A stretch of 64,000 nucleotides of DNA from JAPULR01 sp963665075 (GCA_963665075.1 OY762063.1:186001-250000); one strand, 5' to 3'; numbered from the stretch's first letter, positions 16,411-25,367 are shown. The notes: a model not told the origin generated them from the letters alone. Translations and numbers: made by a program.

Positions 16411-18078
16411 ATGACTCTACAGCAGTCATCCCCGAGCCGTCGCATCGCTACCAGCGACGACTTGGAAGTTTCCGCCTACCTTGAAATCGCCAAGGAGAAG
16501 GAAGGGCAGGGTTCCCATCGGCCTGAGGAGACGCCCAAGGTTTCCGAGGGCGTCGTCATCATCGACTTCGGCTCCCAGTACAGCCACCTCATAGCGCGAC
16601 GCATCCGGGAATTGAACGTCTACAGCGAAGTCGTGCCCCACACCGCCGATTGGGAAGACGTGCGAGGGATGAATCCGAAGGGGGTAATCCTCTCCGGCGG
16701 GCCGGCCAGCGTTTACGACGAGGGAGCGCCGCTGGCTCCGGGGTGGGTGTATGAGAAGGAGATGCCGGTTCTCGGCATCTGCTACGGAATGCAGGTGTTG
16801 GCCCATCAGTTGGGCGGCAGGGTTGCCCCAAGCGCCAAGCGGGAATACGGTCACGCCGTTCTACACCAGAACATGACGGAGTCGGCGTTGTTTCAGGGTA
16901 TGGACGCGACGATGCCGGTGTGGATGAGCCACGGCGACCAGATTCAGAGTCTGCCGCCCGATTTTTCCTCCCTGGCGTACACGGACAATTCGCCCATCGC
17001 GGTGATGGCCGGCTTCAACAACGTGTTCGGGTTGCAGTTTCACCCGGAGGTGGCGCACACGCCCCAGGGGAAGGGGATTCTGGAGAATTTTCTGTACCGG
17101 ATTTGCGGGTGCCAGAGTCGGTGGACGGTGGACAACTTCGTGTATGCGGCGATTCACAAGATTCGGGAGCAGGTGGGGGACGGAAAGGTTATCTGCGCGC
17201 TGTCCGGCGGGGTGGATTCGGCGGTGACGGCTACGCTGATACATCGTGCGGTGGGCAACCAGCTGACGTGCATCTTCGTCAACAACGGGCTGCTCAGGCG
17301 GGAGGAGGCGGAGCGGGTGCAGCGGACGTTTCAGCAGAATTTGAGCATGAACCTGCTGTACATGGACGCCTCGGAGCGGTTTCTGGACAGGCTTGTGGGG
17401 GTGGTTGATCCGGAGCAGAAGCGGAAGGTCATCGGCGAAGAGTTCATTCGCGTCTTCGAAGACGCGGCGACGGAGTTGAGCGACGCGGACTTTCTGGCCC
17501 AGGGAACGCTGTACCCGGACGTCATCGAAAGCCAGACGTCGGAGAACGAGGCGTCGGCGACAATCAAGACGCATCACAACGTGGGCGGGCTGCCCAAGGA
17601 CATGAACTTGAAGCTGGTGGAGCCTCTGCGGTATCTGTTCAAGGACGAAATCAGGGGCGTGGCGTCGGCGTTGGGGCTGCCGGAGGAGATAGTCATGCGG
17701 CAGCCGTTTCCGGGGCCGGGGCTGGCGATAAGATGTCTGGGAGAAGTGACGCCGGAGAAGCTGGAGATACTTCGCGCCTGCGACTGGATAGTTATGGACG
17801 AAATCAAGGGGGCGGACCTGTATCGGCATTTGTGGCAGACTTTCGCCGTGCTCACGGACGCCCGAAGCGTGGGGGTGATGGGGGACTTTCGAACCTACGG
17901 CTACGCGGCAGCCATCCGCGCCGTTTCCAGCGAAGACGCGATGACGGCGGATTGGGCGCGTCTGCCCTACGACGTGCTGGCCCGGATTTCCAGCCGAATC
18001 GTCAACGAAGTGCCGCAGGTGAACCGGGTGGTGTACGACATCACCAGCAAGCCGCCGGGGACTATCGAATGGGAGTAG
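16411..18078 (+). CDS. guaA: GMP synthase (glutamine-hydrolysing)
   Basis: Converts XMP to GMP. A class I glutamine amidotransferase domain comes first: IDFGSQYSHLIARRIRE, nucleophile Cys in LGICYGMQVLAHQLGG, and the HPEVAHT His/Glu pair. The ATP-pyrophosphatase domain follows with P-loop ALSGGVDSAV, then the dimerisation/XMP domain ending RVVYDITSKPPGTIEWE. The ATG at 16411 is preceded by GAAGGAG. The protein is 555 residues, about 30-45 longer than usual because roughly 45 residues precede the amidotransferase core. It is first in a plus-strand run of purine genes, 9 bases before purD. Confidence 0.97.
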   Translation: MTLQQSSPSRRIATSDDLEVSAYLEIAKEKEGQGSHRPEETPKVSEGVVIIDFGSQYSHLIARRIRELNVYSEVVPHTADWEDVRGMNPKGVILSGGPASVYDEGAPLAPGWVYEKEMPVLGICYGMQVLAHQLGGRVAPSAKREYGHAVLHQNMTESALFQGMDATMPVWMSHGDQIQSLPPDFSSLAYTDNSPIAVMAGFNNVFGLQFHPEVAHTPQGKGILENFLYRICGCQSRWTVDNFVYAAIHKIREQVGDGKVICALSGGVDSAVTATLIHRAVGNQLTCIFVNNGLLRREEAERVQRTFQQNLSMNLLYMDASERFLDRLVGVVDPEQKRKVIGEEFIRVFEDAATELSDADFLAQGTLYPDVIESQTSENEASATIKTHHNVGGLPKDMNLKLVEPLRYLFKDEIRGVASALGLPEEIVMRQPFPGPGLAIRCLGEVTPEKLEILRACDWIVMDEIKGADLYRHLWQTFAVLTDARSVGVMGDFRTYGYAAAIRAVSSEDAMTADWARLPYDVLARISSRIVNEVPQVNRVVYDITSKPPGTIEWE

Positions 18079-18087
18079 GATAGGCTG

Positions 18088-19380
18088 ATGCGCGTGTTGG
18101 TTATCGGATCCGGCGCCAGGGAGCACACCCTGGCCTGGAAGTTGAGCAAAAGCCCGCAGGTGGACAGGGTGTTCGTCGCGCCGGGGAACGCCGGAACGCA
18201 GGACGTGGGCATGAACGTGAACATCCAGGCGGACGACATTCCGAAGCTGGCGATGTTCGCCCGGAAATATGGCGTAGACCTGACGGTGGTGGGGCCGGAA
18301 GACCCGCTGGCAAACGGAATCGTGGATCGGTTCCAGATGGCGGGACTGAATATCTTCGGGCCGTCCCGGGACGGCGCGCGCATCGAGGCGAGCAAGTCTT
18401 TCGCTCGTCTGCTCATGCGGAAGTACGATATTCCGTCGCCGGAGTTCAAGATTTTCAACAGATACGCCGACGGGTACGAGTTCCTTTCCAACCACGAAGG
18501 GCAGGTAGTGGTGAAGGCGGACGGGCTGGCGGGCGGCAAGGGCGCCCTTATATGTCGAGACCAGGAGGCGGCGATAAACGCTCTCTACGATTGCATGGAG
18601 GACCGGATTTTCGGGCCGGCCGGGGCTACGGTGGTGGTGGAGGAGATGCTGGAGGGGCAGGAGATCAGCGTGTTTGGCTTCTCCGACGGGAAGAATGTTT
18701 CGTCCTTAATCGCCGCCTGCGACTACAAGCGGCTTTTGGACGGGGATCGCGGTCTGAACACGGGGGGGATGGGCAGCTACGCGCCCGCGGACGTGTGGAA
18801 CAAGGAGTTGGAGCGGAAGGTGCGAAAGGAGGTGATGGAGCCGGTGGTGAAGGGCATGGCGAACGAGGGCTATCCGTATCGCGGGGCGCTTTACGCGGGG
18901 CTGATGCTGACCCACGAAGGCATCAGGGTGTTGGAGTTCAACTGTCGGCTGGGAGATCCGGAGACGCAGGTTATACTCCCTTCGATGAAGTCGGACCTGG
19001 CGAAAGTGATGCTGGCGACGATGCGCGGCGGGTTGGGGAGGACGAAGGTGGACTGGGGGAATCAGGCCTGCGTGGGAGTCGTGGTCGCGTCGCGGGGCTA
19101 TCCGGGGGAATACCGCCGCGGGCTGGAGGTCAACGGACTGGACATGGTGGACGGGGATATACTAGTCTTCCATGCCGGCACAAGAAGGCAAGCGTCCGAG
19201 GTGGTGACCACCGGCGGGCGGGTGCTCACGGTGGTCGGCGCCGGCGCGACGGTGACGGACGCGCATGAGCGGGTATATGAAAACGTGGAGCGGGTGACGT
19301 TCCAGGGGAGCCATTTCAGAAGAGACATCGGCATCATCGAGGCGGAACCGCCGCCGGGCGAGAAGCCAAGAAACGCATGA
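18088..19380 (+). CDS. purD: Phosphoribosylamine-glycine ligase
   Basis: ATP-grasp enzyme that joins phosphoribosylamine and glycine, the second step of purine synthesis. The 430 residues contain the N-terminal VLVIGSGAREHTLAWKL motif, VVGPEDPLANGIVD, FGPSRDGARIEASKSFAR, VVKADGLAGGKGA, GMGSYAPAD and NCRLGDPETQVILP, all hallmarks of PurD. It lies between guaA and purE with short gaps (9 and 12 bases), consistent with one transcript. Confidence 0.98.
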   Translation: MRVLVIGSGAREHTLAWKLSKSPQVDRVFVAPGNAGTQDVGMNVNIQADDIPKLAMFARKYGVDLTVVGPEDPLANGIVDRFQMAGLNIFGPSRDGARIEASKSFARLLMRKYDIPSPEFKIFNRYADGYEFLSNHEGQVVVKADGLAGGKGALICRDQEAAINALYDCMEDRIFGPAGATVVVEEMLEGQEISVFGFSDGKNVSSLIAACDYKRLLDGDRGLNTGGMGSYAPADVWNKELERKVRKEVMEPVVKGMANEGYPYRGALYAGLMLTHEGIRVLEFNCRLGDPETQVILPSMKSDLAKVMLATMRGGLGRTKVDWGNQACVGVVVASRGYPGEYRRGLEVNGLDMVDGDILVFHAGTRRQASEVVTTGGRVLTVVGAGATVTDAHERVYENVERVTFQGSHFRRDIGIIEAEPPPGEKPRNA

Positions 19381-19392
19381 AAGGTGAAGTGA

Positions 19393-19851
19393 ATGAGTAG
19401 AGTCGGCGTGGTTATGGGAAGTTCGTCGGACGAGCCGGTGGTGCAGGCCACCATCGACGTGTTGGAGGATTTGGGCATAGATTGCGAGGTTAGGGTCATG
19501 TCGGCCCATCGCAGGCCGAAGGCGGTGATGGAGTACGCGGTTTCGGCGCGAGAGCGGGGAATCGAGGTGCTGATAGGCGCGGCGGGCGGGTCGGCGGCTC
19601 TGCCGGGAGTGCTGGCCGCGTGGTCGACGCTGCCCGTCATCGGGATACCCCTCGCCAGCAGCGAACTTGGCGGTTCGGACGCGTTGACGGCCATAGCGCA
19701 GATGCCGCCGGGCGTGCCCGTGGCGTGCGTCGCGGTGGGTTCGTGGGGCGCGCGGAACGCCGCTTATCTGGCGGCGGAGATTCTGGCGCTGAAGCACGAT
19801 GACGTCAGGGAGTCTTATGAGGCTTACAGGAAGAAGCTGCAAGAAGGGTAG
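19393..19851 (+). CDS. purE: N5-carboxyaminoimidazole ribonucleotide mutase
   Basis: Class I PurE, which moves the carboxyl group of N5-CAIR to give CAIR. The 152 residues show GSSSDEPVVQAT, MSAHRRPKAVMEYA with the catalytic histidine, and GAAGGSAALPGVLAAWSTLPVIGIP. Bacterial class I PurE normally needs PurK to make its substrate, and purK is not in this window. It is 12 bases after purD and 9 bases before the HAD phosphatase gene. Confidence 0.97.
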   Translation: MSRVGVVMGSSSDEPVVQATIDVLEDLGIDCEVRVMSAHRRPKAVMEYAVSARERGIEVLIGAAGGSAALPGVLAAWSTLPVIGIPLASSELGGSDALTAIAQMPPGVPVACVAVGSWGARNAAYLAAEILALKHDDVRESYEAYRKKLQEG

Positions 19852-19860
19852 TGGCCTCTT

Positions 19861-20556
19861 GTGAAGGATTCAATAATTCCTGACAAGGGGCCGGCGGTCA
19901 TCTGCGACTTCGACGACACGACGGTGTTGGAGAACGTGGCGGAGATGCTGTTGAAGGAGTTCGGCGGCGAGGGGTGGAGGGAGTATCAACGGCTCAACGT
20001 CAAGCATCGGATGACGTTGAAGGAGTACCAGGAGCGGGCGTTTCAGACGGTGAAGGTCGGGCGTGAGGAGATGAAGAATCACGTCAAGGAAAACGCCACG
20101 CTTCGTCCTCACTTCAAAGCCGTGTACGAGCATTGCCGGAAGCACGGGATTCCGTTGGCTATCGCGACGATGGGGCTGGACTTCTACGTGGAGGCGCTGC
20201 TGGAGCGGGAGGGGATGGAATCCGTCGAAAGCTATGCGGCGGAAACGGAGTTCACGGACGATGGAATCCGGTACGAATACCCCTACGCCTCCAAGGACTG
20301 CTGGCAGCCGGGGAATTGCAAGTGCGCGGTGATTGAGCGGTATCGGAAGAAAGGGCATTCGACGATTCTCTTCGCGGGCGACGGGAAGACGGACATCTGC
20401 CCGGCGGACCGGTCGGACGTGGTGTTCGCGCGTCGCTACCTGGAGGAGCACCGGCTGGAGAAGGGGCTGCCCTTCGTCAAGTTATCAGATTTCTCAAAGA
20501 TGGTATGCGCCCTGAAAGAGCTTGCGCGCGGGGAAGAGGCGGCAACCCATGATTGA
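19861..20556 (+). CDS. HAD-family phosphatase embedded in the purine operon
   Basis: A 231-residue haloacid-dehalogenase-superfamily phosphatase starting at GTG. Motif I is DFDDTT (nucleophile Asp16, general acid Asp18), with a helical cap region after it (FGGEGWREYQRL to KENATLRPH), a motif II-like IATMG, and motif IV GDGKTDICPADRSD. The overall layout resembles phosphoserine-phosphatase/MtnX-like enzymes. An internal DCWQPGNCKC segment adds three cysteines. It overlaps purB by 8 bases (20549-20556), so translation is coupled. The substrate is unknown; position suggests a purine-pathway or phosphoribosyl-compound phosphatase, which is inference only. Confidence 0.85.
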   Translation: MKDSIIPDKGPAVICDFDDTTVLENVAEMLLKEFGGEGWREYQRLNVKHRMTLKEYQERAFQTVKVGREEMKNHVKENATLRPHFKAVYEHCRKHGIPLAIATMGLDFYVEALLEREGMESVESYAAETEFTDDGIRYEYPYASKDCWQPGNCKCAVIERYRKKGHSTILFAGDGKTDICPADRSDVVFARRYLEEHRLEKGLPFVKLSDFSKMVCALKELARGEEAATHD

Positions 20557-21841
20557 GCGGTACACGAGGCCCGCGATGGGTGGGGTGTGGTCGGAGCGGA
20601 ACAAGTATGACCGGTGGATGCAGGTGGAGTTGGCGGTGTGCGAGGCGTGGACGGAGGAGGGGACGATTCCGCTTGCGGACATGGAGAAGCTGCGCGGGGC
20701 CACCTATGACTACGAACGGCTGGAGGAGATTCTGGCCGTGCATCGGCACGAGATGACGGCGTTTTTGCAGTCGATAACGGAAGGCATCGGGCCGGAGGGT
20801 CGGTGGCTGCATCTGGGGCTGACCACCAGCGACGTTTGGGACACGGCGACCAGCTTGCAGATTCTCGACGCCATCGACCTGCTGGACGAAGAGATCGACG
20901 CGCTGATGGAGGCCATTCGGGTCAGGGCGTTGGAGCACAAGGACACGCTGATGATTGGGCGGACGCATGGCATTCACGCCGAGCCGGTGACCTTCGGGTT
21001 GAAGCTGGCGGTGTGGTATGACGAGATGCGTCGCAACAAGGGGCGGCTGTCTCAGGCGCGGGCGACGATGGCCTACGGGAAGCTGTCCGGGCCGGTTGGC
21101 ACCCACGGGACGGTGCCGCCGTCCATTGAGGCGGCGGTGTGCAAGCGGCTGGGGTTGAAGGCGGCTCCTGCGTCCACGCAGATACTTCAGCGAGACCGTC
21201 ATGCCGAGTACGTGACGACGCTGGCTTTAATCGCGGCGTCGTTGGAGAAATTCGCGACAGAGATTCGGGGGCTGCAACGGACGGAGATACGGGAAGTTGC
21301 GGAGTCGTTTCCGAAGGGGCAGCCGGGGTCGTCGTCGATGCCGCACAAGCGGAACCCGGAGCTTTCGGAGCGGGTATGCGGACTGGCGCGGCTGATTCGC
21401 GGTCACGCGGTGACGGCATTGGAGAACGTGGCGTTGTGGCACGAGCGGGACATCAGTCATTCGTCGGCGGAGCGGCTGATATTGCCGGACGCTTCGATTG
21501 CGCTCGACTACGCGCTAAACCTGATGTCGGGGTTGGTGCGGGATCTGCACGTTGACGCCGAGCGTATGATGTACAATATCGAATCTACTCATGGCGTGTT
21601 ATTCTCCCAAAGGGTGCTGCTGGCCCTGATTGAGCAGGGCATGGCGCGGGAGTCGGCATACGCCATCGTCCACAATCGGGCGATGGAGAGCTGGGAGAGC
21701 GGCCAGGACTTCCGGGAGATGATGAGGTCCGACCCGGACGTGAGCCGGTCGCTGGCGTCGGAGGAGTTGGAAGCCTTATTTGACTACAGGTATTACGTCC
21801 GGCACGTGGACGAAATTTTCGAGCGTGTCGGCCTGAAATAG
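20549..21841 (+). CDS. purB: Adenylosuccinate lyase
   Basis: Splits fumarate from SAICAR and from adenylosuccinate. The start at 20549 gives MIERYTRPAMGGVWSERNKYDRW, the family N-terminus. The signature loop GSSSMPHKRNPE is present, along with GLTTSDVWDTA and the catalytic GRTHGIHAEPVTFG block. The 430-residue length is typical of the shorter bacterial type. It overlaps the HAD gene by 8 bases and is followed within 15 bases by purC. Confidence 0.98.
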   Translation: MIERYTRPAMGGVWSERNKYDRWMQVELAVCEAWTEEGTIPLADMEKLRGATYDYERLEEILAVHRHEMTAFLQSITEGIGPEGRWLHLGLTTSDVWDTATSLQILDAIDLLDEEIDALMEAIRVRALEHKDTLMIGRTHGIHAEPVTFGLKLAVWYDEMRRNKGRLSQARATMAYGKLSGPVGTHGTVPPSIEAAVCKRLGLKAAPASTQILQRDRHAEYVTTLALIAASLEKFATEIRGLQRTEIREVAESFPKGQPGSSSMPHKRNPELSERVCGLARLIRGHAVTALENVALWHERDISHSSAERLILPDASIALDYALNLMSGLVRDLHVDAERMMYNIESTHGVLFSQRVLLALIEQGMARESAYAIVHNRAMESWESGQDFREMMRSDPDVSRSLASEELEALFDYRYYVRHVDEIFERVGLK

Positions 21842-21855
21842 GAGGAATGAAACGA

Positions 21856-22755
21856 ATGGAAGCATTGATGGAGACCCGTCTGCCCAATCTGATGTACCGC
21901 GGAAAGGTGCGGGACACGTACAGCCTGGACGATGAGACGCTGCTGATGGTGGCGTCGGACAGGATTTCAGCCTTCGACGTAGTGCTGCCCACGGGCATAC
22001 CGCTAAAGGGGCTGGTGTTGAGTCGGATTTCGTCGTTCTGGTTCGACAAGACGGCGCACCTGATACCGAATCACCTGATAGCGATGGGAGACGCGCCGGG
22101 GGCCATTCCGTCGGACTCGCCCGTGGGTGAGGTGCCGGAGTCTATCGCTCGGCAGGCGATGGTGGTGAAGAAGGCTGATCGGGTGGACGTGGAGTGCATC
22201 GTGCGGGGATACATCGCGGGGTCGGCATGGGCGGAGTATAGGCGCGAAAGAACGGTTTTCGGTAAGCCGATGTCCGCCGGGTTGCAGGAGGGGCAGATCT
22301 TCCCGGAGCCGATTTTCACGCCTACCACGAAGGCGGAGGAGGGGCACGATGAGAACATCAGCCTGGAGGAAGTGCGGAACATGGTGGGCGCGGACGTGGC
22401 GACGCAGCTGGAGGAGAAGAGCATCGCGGTCTACGAGTTCGCGCGGGATTACGCCTCCAGCAAGGGGATAATTCTCGCCGACACGAAGCTGGAGTTCGGT
22501 TTCGTGGACGGGGAGTTGATTCTGATTGACGAGATTTTCACGCCGGATTCGAGCCGCTTCTGGGACATGGAGGGGTACGAGCCGGGGAAGGACCAGCCCA
22601 GCTTCGACAAGCAGTACGTGCGGGACTGGCTGGTGGCGCAGGGGTGGGACAAGGAGCCGCCCGCGCCGGAATTGCCGAGCGAGATTGTCGCGAACACGTC
22701 AGCGCGGTACCAGGAAGCATTCCGAAAGCTGACGGGGATGGAGTTGCTTGGATAA
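21856..22755 (+). CDS. purC: Phosphoribosylaminoimidazole-succinocarboxamide synthase
   Basis: Joins CAIR and aspartate to form SAICAR. Motifs: GKVRDTYSLDDETLLMVASDRISAFDVVLP near the N-terminus, VECIVRGYIAGSAWAEY, EPIFTPTTKAEEGHDENIS and LADTKLEFGFVDGELILIDEIFTPDSSRFW. About 299 residues, the larger PurC form. The ATG at 21847 touches the GGAGGA sequence, so the next ATG at 21856 is the better-spaced start. Last of the tightly packed purine genes; a repeat-bearing gap follows. Confidence 0.97.
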   Translation: MEALMETRLPNLMYRGKVRDTYSLDDETLLMVASDRISAFDVVLPTGIPLKGLVLSRISSFWFDKTAHLIPNHLIAMGDAPGAIPSDSPVGEVPESIARQAMVVKKADRVDVECIVRGYIAGSAWAEYRRERTVFGKPMSAGLQEGQIFPEPIFTPTTKAEEGHDENISLEEVRNMVGADVATQLEEKSIAVYEFARDYASSKGIILADTKLEFGFVDGELILIDEIFTPDSSRFWDMEGYEPGKDQPSFDKQYVRDWLVAQGWDKEPPAPELPSEIVANTSARYQEAFRKLTGMELLG

Positions 22756-22789
22756 GAGGAGACCTTTGGGTAACTGCAAAATACGCCAT

Positions 22790-22900
22790 CCGAATCACCC
22801 TCACCCCAGCCCTCTCCCTCAAGGGAGAGGGGGCAAGAGGGGGATGGATTCCCGCCTTCGCGGGAATGACGAAGGGGAGGCGGGAATGACGGTTACGCTG
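22790..22900. repeat. Family B variant and family A palindrome after purC
   Basis: CACCCTCACCCCAGCC with arms CTCTCCCT / AGGGAGAG is followed directly by a family A element (about 22849-22868) and a half copy. The preceding words (CCTTTG, TAACTGC, CGCCAT) recur at about 55250-55275 before another family B element. Confidence 0.8.
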
Positions 22901-22926
22901 AGGTCTTCGTAAGAGGGAGAGAAAGA

Positions 22927-23658
22927 TTGCCTGAAAGCAGCAGAAGAAACAGGACGAAGCGGAGTCGTCACTCGCCTAACAGAAGGCGGCGCGCGGCGGC
23001 GCGCAGGCAGATAGTATCGACCGACGTCGCCAGGCCGAAGATACGCCCGCGGACGTGGAAGAAAATCCGCCGGTGGGGGCTGTACGTGGTGCTCGTAACG
23101 GCTGCGTTGGCGATCATCGCGGGAATCCTCGTCGCCGACATCGGCAACAGCATTTTCGGCGGCGGGGGCGTCGGCGACACCGGCACGGGCGAACGGGTGG
23201 GGGAGCGGATTGTGCCCATGCCCATCCTCTACAGGCCGAGCAACCACATTGCGCCCGGCAGCACCTACGAAGGGGAGTACAACTCGACGCCGCCGACTTC
23301 GGGGCCGCACTGGGATACGGGTTGGGCCGGCTGCGGCTTCTTCGAGGAGGAGAGTCCCGACGAGCAGATAGTGCACAACATGGAGCACGGGCAGGTGGTC
23401 ATCAGCTACAACCTGTCCGAGGAGAGCCAGGTTGCGCAGCTTGCGGAGATAGCGCGTGGTCTGCCGGGACGTCGCAGCTGGATGATTATGCGTCCGTATT
23501 CGAAGATTGCGGAGGGGCAGGTTGCGTTGACGGCCTGGGGCTGGAAGGATCAGTTTTCGATTTCGGAATTGACGGAGCAGCGGGTGAGGGAGTTTTACGA
23601 CGCCCACCGGAACAATTCCGGCATCGAGTCCATACCCTGCGGCGGGTACATGAGCTAG
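22927..23658 (+). CDS. DUF3105 membrane-anchored protein
   Basis: A 243-residue protein with a long, very basic cytoplasmic N-terminus (about 45 residues rich in Arg and Lys), one transmembrane helix at about 50-72, and an extracytoplasmic DUF3105 domain. Domain markers are EYNSTPPTSGPHW, VHNMEHGQVVISYN and a C-terminal IPCGGYMS. The domain function is unknown; conserved His, Glu and Cys residues could bind metal. The start is TTG (22927) preceded by GAGGGAGAG. It lies between purC and purS and may share their transcript. Confidence 0.85.
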   Translation: MPESSRRNRTKRSRHSPNRRRRAAARRQIVSTDVARPKIRPRTWKKIRRWGLYVVLVTAALAIIAGILVADIGNSIFGGGGVGDTGTGERVGERIVPMPILYRPSNHIAPGSTYEGEYNSTPPTSGPHWDTGWAGCGFFEEESPDEQIVHNMEHGQVVISYNLSEESQVAQLAEIARGLPGRRSWMIMRPYSKIAEGQVALTAWGWKDQFSISELTEQRVREFYDAHRNNSGIESIPCGGYMS

Positions 23659-23659
23659 G

Positions 23660-23926
23660 TTGCGGTATCTGGCGCGGATATTCGTCACGCTGAAGCCGAC
23701 GGTGAACGACCCGCAGGGGGAGACGGTGCTGGCGGGGTTGAGGACGCTGGGGTTCGAGTCGGCGCGGGCCGTTCGCGCGGGGAAGTATTTCGAGATGCAG
23801 GTGGAAGCGGGGAGTCTGGAGGAGGCGGAGGAGCAGGTGCGGGAGATGTGCGACCGGCTGCTGGCGAACCCGGTGATGGAGGAGTTTTCGTTTCGGGTGG
23901 TGGGGGAGGGGACACCCCCATCCTAG
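23660..23926 (+). CDS. purS: Phosphoribosylformylglycinamidine synthase subunit PurS
   Basis: Small subunit of the three-part FGAM synthase (PurS-PurQ-PurL). The 88 residues include FVTLKPTVNDPQGETVLAGLRTLGF and VRAGKYFEMQVE, diagnostic for PurS. It starts with TTG one base after the DUF3105 stop. The last residues (GEGTPPS) and the stop codon are encoded by the beginning of a family B repeat, whose CATCCTAG supplies the stop. The normal C-terminus therefore seems to have been replaced or extended by a repeat insertion. purQ and purL are not in the window. Confidence 0.93.
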   Translation: MRYLARIFVTLKPTVNDPQGETVLAGLRTLGFESARAVRAGKYFEMQVEAGSLEEAEEQVREMCDRLLANPVMEEFSFRVVGEGTPPS

Positions 23927-24019
23927 CCTTCCCCCGTTCTGAGCGTTGCCCTTGATTTCTTGTCGCAAGCAGGTGATGATTAACCTGTGGTCAACTGATT
24001 CTTGAAGGAGACTCCATCC

Positions 24020-24253
24020 ATGCAAAAGGCGTTACATCTCAAGGCAACGGTGCAGCCTGGAGGCAAAATTGAAATCATCAATAACCAGCTTCCGGTGGGG
24101 AAATCCGTAGAAGTTGTTGTGTGGCCGACGCCGGATGCGTCCAGCCAATCCGTCTATCAGATAATCAGAAAGGCGCCTGGCGGCCTGATGTTCAAGACGG
24201 GCGAGGAAGTTGACGACTACATAAGGGAAGAGCGGGCCTCTTGGGACGGTTGA
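24020..24253 (+). CDS. VapB-like antitoxin partner of a PIN toxin
   Basis: A 77-residue protein with a short AbrB-like first half (LHLKATVQPGGKIEI, VGKSVEVVVWP) and an acidic C-terminal helix ending EEVDDYIREERASWDG, a layout common in antitoxins paired with PIN-domain toxins. The ATG at 24020 is preceded by GAAGGAG at 24004-24010. It overlaps the toxin gene, whose TTG start options lie within or next to this stop codon, so the two are translationally coupled. Confidence 0.8.
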   Translation: MQKALHLKATVQPGGKIEIINNQLPVGKSVEVVVWPTPDASSQSVYQIIRKAPGGLMFKTGEEVDDYIREERASWDG

Positions 24254-24684
24254 ATTTGCGGGCGGGATCGATAATCTACGTGGATTCGCCTGTGATAATC
24301 TACAGCGTCGAGCGCGTCGAACCATACTACGCTCTGCTGGATCCCATGTGGCGGCAAGTTGAGGCAAGTGAATGCTTAGTTGTCAGCAGTGAATTGGTCG
24401 TTGTGGAGACCTTGGTCAAACCGATTCGGGAAGGCAATTCGGCACTTGTAATGCAGTTACAATCCGTTTTGGACTCAAGTGACCTGAGCCTGATTCCAGC
24501 CACTCGTCCGGTTTGGGACGAGGCCGCTCGCGTTCGCGCTATGACGGGATTGAAAACGCCCGACGCGCTTCACGCGGCAACGGCTCTAAGCATGAAATGC
24601 GATTACTTTATAACGAATGATAGCGACTTCCGACGCGTTGCCAACTTGCCGATCGTCGTATTAGACGATCTGGTGAATGTGTAG
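24241..24684 (+). CDS. PIN-domain toxin (VapC-like ribonuclease)
   Basis: A PIN-fold RNase of up to 147 residues. The acidic active-site residues are visible: Asp in IIYVDSPVIIY near the N-terminus, Glu in SSELVVVETLV, Asp in TPDALHAATAL and the NDSDFRRV end motif. There is no ATG start; TTG codons at 24241, 24250 and 24256 are possible, of which 24250 overlaps the antitoxin stop (TTGA). It is expected to cleave RNA unless bound by its antitoxin; the target is unknown. Confidence 0.85.
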   Translation: MGRLNLRAGSIIYVDSPVIIYSVERVEPYYALLDPMWRQVEASECLVVSSELVVVETLVKPIREGNSALVMQLQSVLDSSDLSLIPATRPVWDEAARVRAMTGLKTPDALHAATALSMKCDYFITNDSDFRRVANLPIVVLDDLVNV

Positions 24685-24689
24685 GAAGC

Positions 24690-24755
24690 GGTCGTTTCGC
24701 GAAACGACCCTACGGGAATAGGGACTGGATTCCGGCTTTGGCAGGGATGACGGGG
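24690..24755. repeat. Perfect 20-base palindrome and degenerate family A copy between convergent genes
   Basis: At 24690-24709 lies a perfect inverted repeat with arms GGTCGTTTCG / CGAAACGACC. It sits between the convergent PIN toxin and hisB genes and could serve as a two-way terminator, although no T tract follows. A worn family A copy (GGATTCCGGCTTTGGCAGGG) follows at about 24725. Confidence 0.6.
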
Positions 24756-24758
24756 TGG

Positions 24759-25367
24759 TTAGGCGTCGATTGTGCCCTTGGTGGAGGGGATGCGGTTGGG
24801 GGAGCGGGGGTCGGGGGTCAGGGCGTGACGGAGGGATTTCGCCAACGCTTTGAATATCGCCTCGGCTTTGTGGTGGCCGTTTTTGCCTTCCAGAATTCGG
24901 ACGTGGAGGTTCAGCTTGGCTTCGAGGGCGAAGGATTCGAGGAGGTGATCGACCATCTCGCCGGGGAGGGTTTCCACCATCTGCCCTTCCAAGCCGGAAT
25001 TGACGACGGCGTAGCCCCTGCCGCTTAGGTCAACGGCGACCATTGCCAGGGTTTCGTCCAGGGGGACGATGGCGTGACCCATGCGGTGGATGCCCGCGCC
25101 GCTGCCCATCGCCTCCCGAAAAACGCGACCAAGGCAGATGCCGGTGTCTTCGACGAGGTGGTGCCAGCCGGTTTCCAGGTCTCCCTGGGCTTGCAGAGTT
25201 ATGTCAATCAGCCCGTGGCGGCTGAGCTGGTTGATGAGATGGTCGAGCATTCCGTTGCCGGTGGACACTTCGGAATTGCCTAGCCCGTCCAGGTTTACGC
25301 TGACGCTGATTTGCGTTTCGCGGGTGGAGCGTTCGATGGTCGCTTTTCGGTGTTCCACGTTAGCCAC
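24759..25367 (-). CDS. hisB: Imidazoleglycerol-phosphate dehydratase
   Basis: Manganese-dependent dehydratase in histidine synthesis. The 202 residues show ATIERSTRETQISVSVNLDG, MLDHLINQLSRHGLID, the metal-binding HHLVEDTGICLGR and GEMVDHLLESFA, and the C-terminal NGHHKAEAIFKALAKSLRHA. Monofunctional, with no phosphatase domain. Starts at GTG and overlaps the end of hisC by 8 bases. It is the last gene of the minus-strand his operon. Confidence 0.98.
   Translation of the reverse strand: MANVEHRKATIERSTRETQISVSVNLDGLGNSEVSTGNGMLDHLINQLSRHGLIDITLQAQGDLETGWHHLVEDTGICLGRVFREAMGSGAGIHRMGHAIVPLDETLAMVAVDLSGRGYAVVNSGLEGQMVETLPGEMVDHLLESFALEAKLNLHVRILEGKNGHHKAEAIFKALAKSLRHALTPDPRSPNRIPSTKGTIDA

Noticed and set aside
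16861..18495. A 544-codon minus-strand frame opposite guaA and purD
   Set aside because: Crosses two well-supported genes on the other strand and has shadow-like composition.
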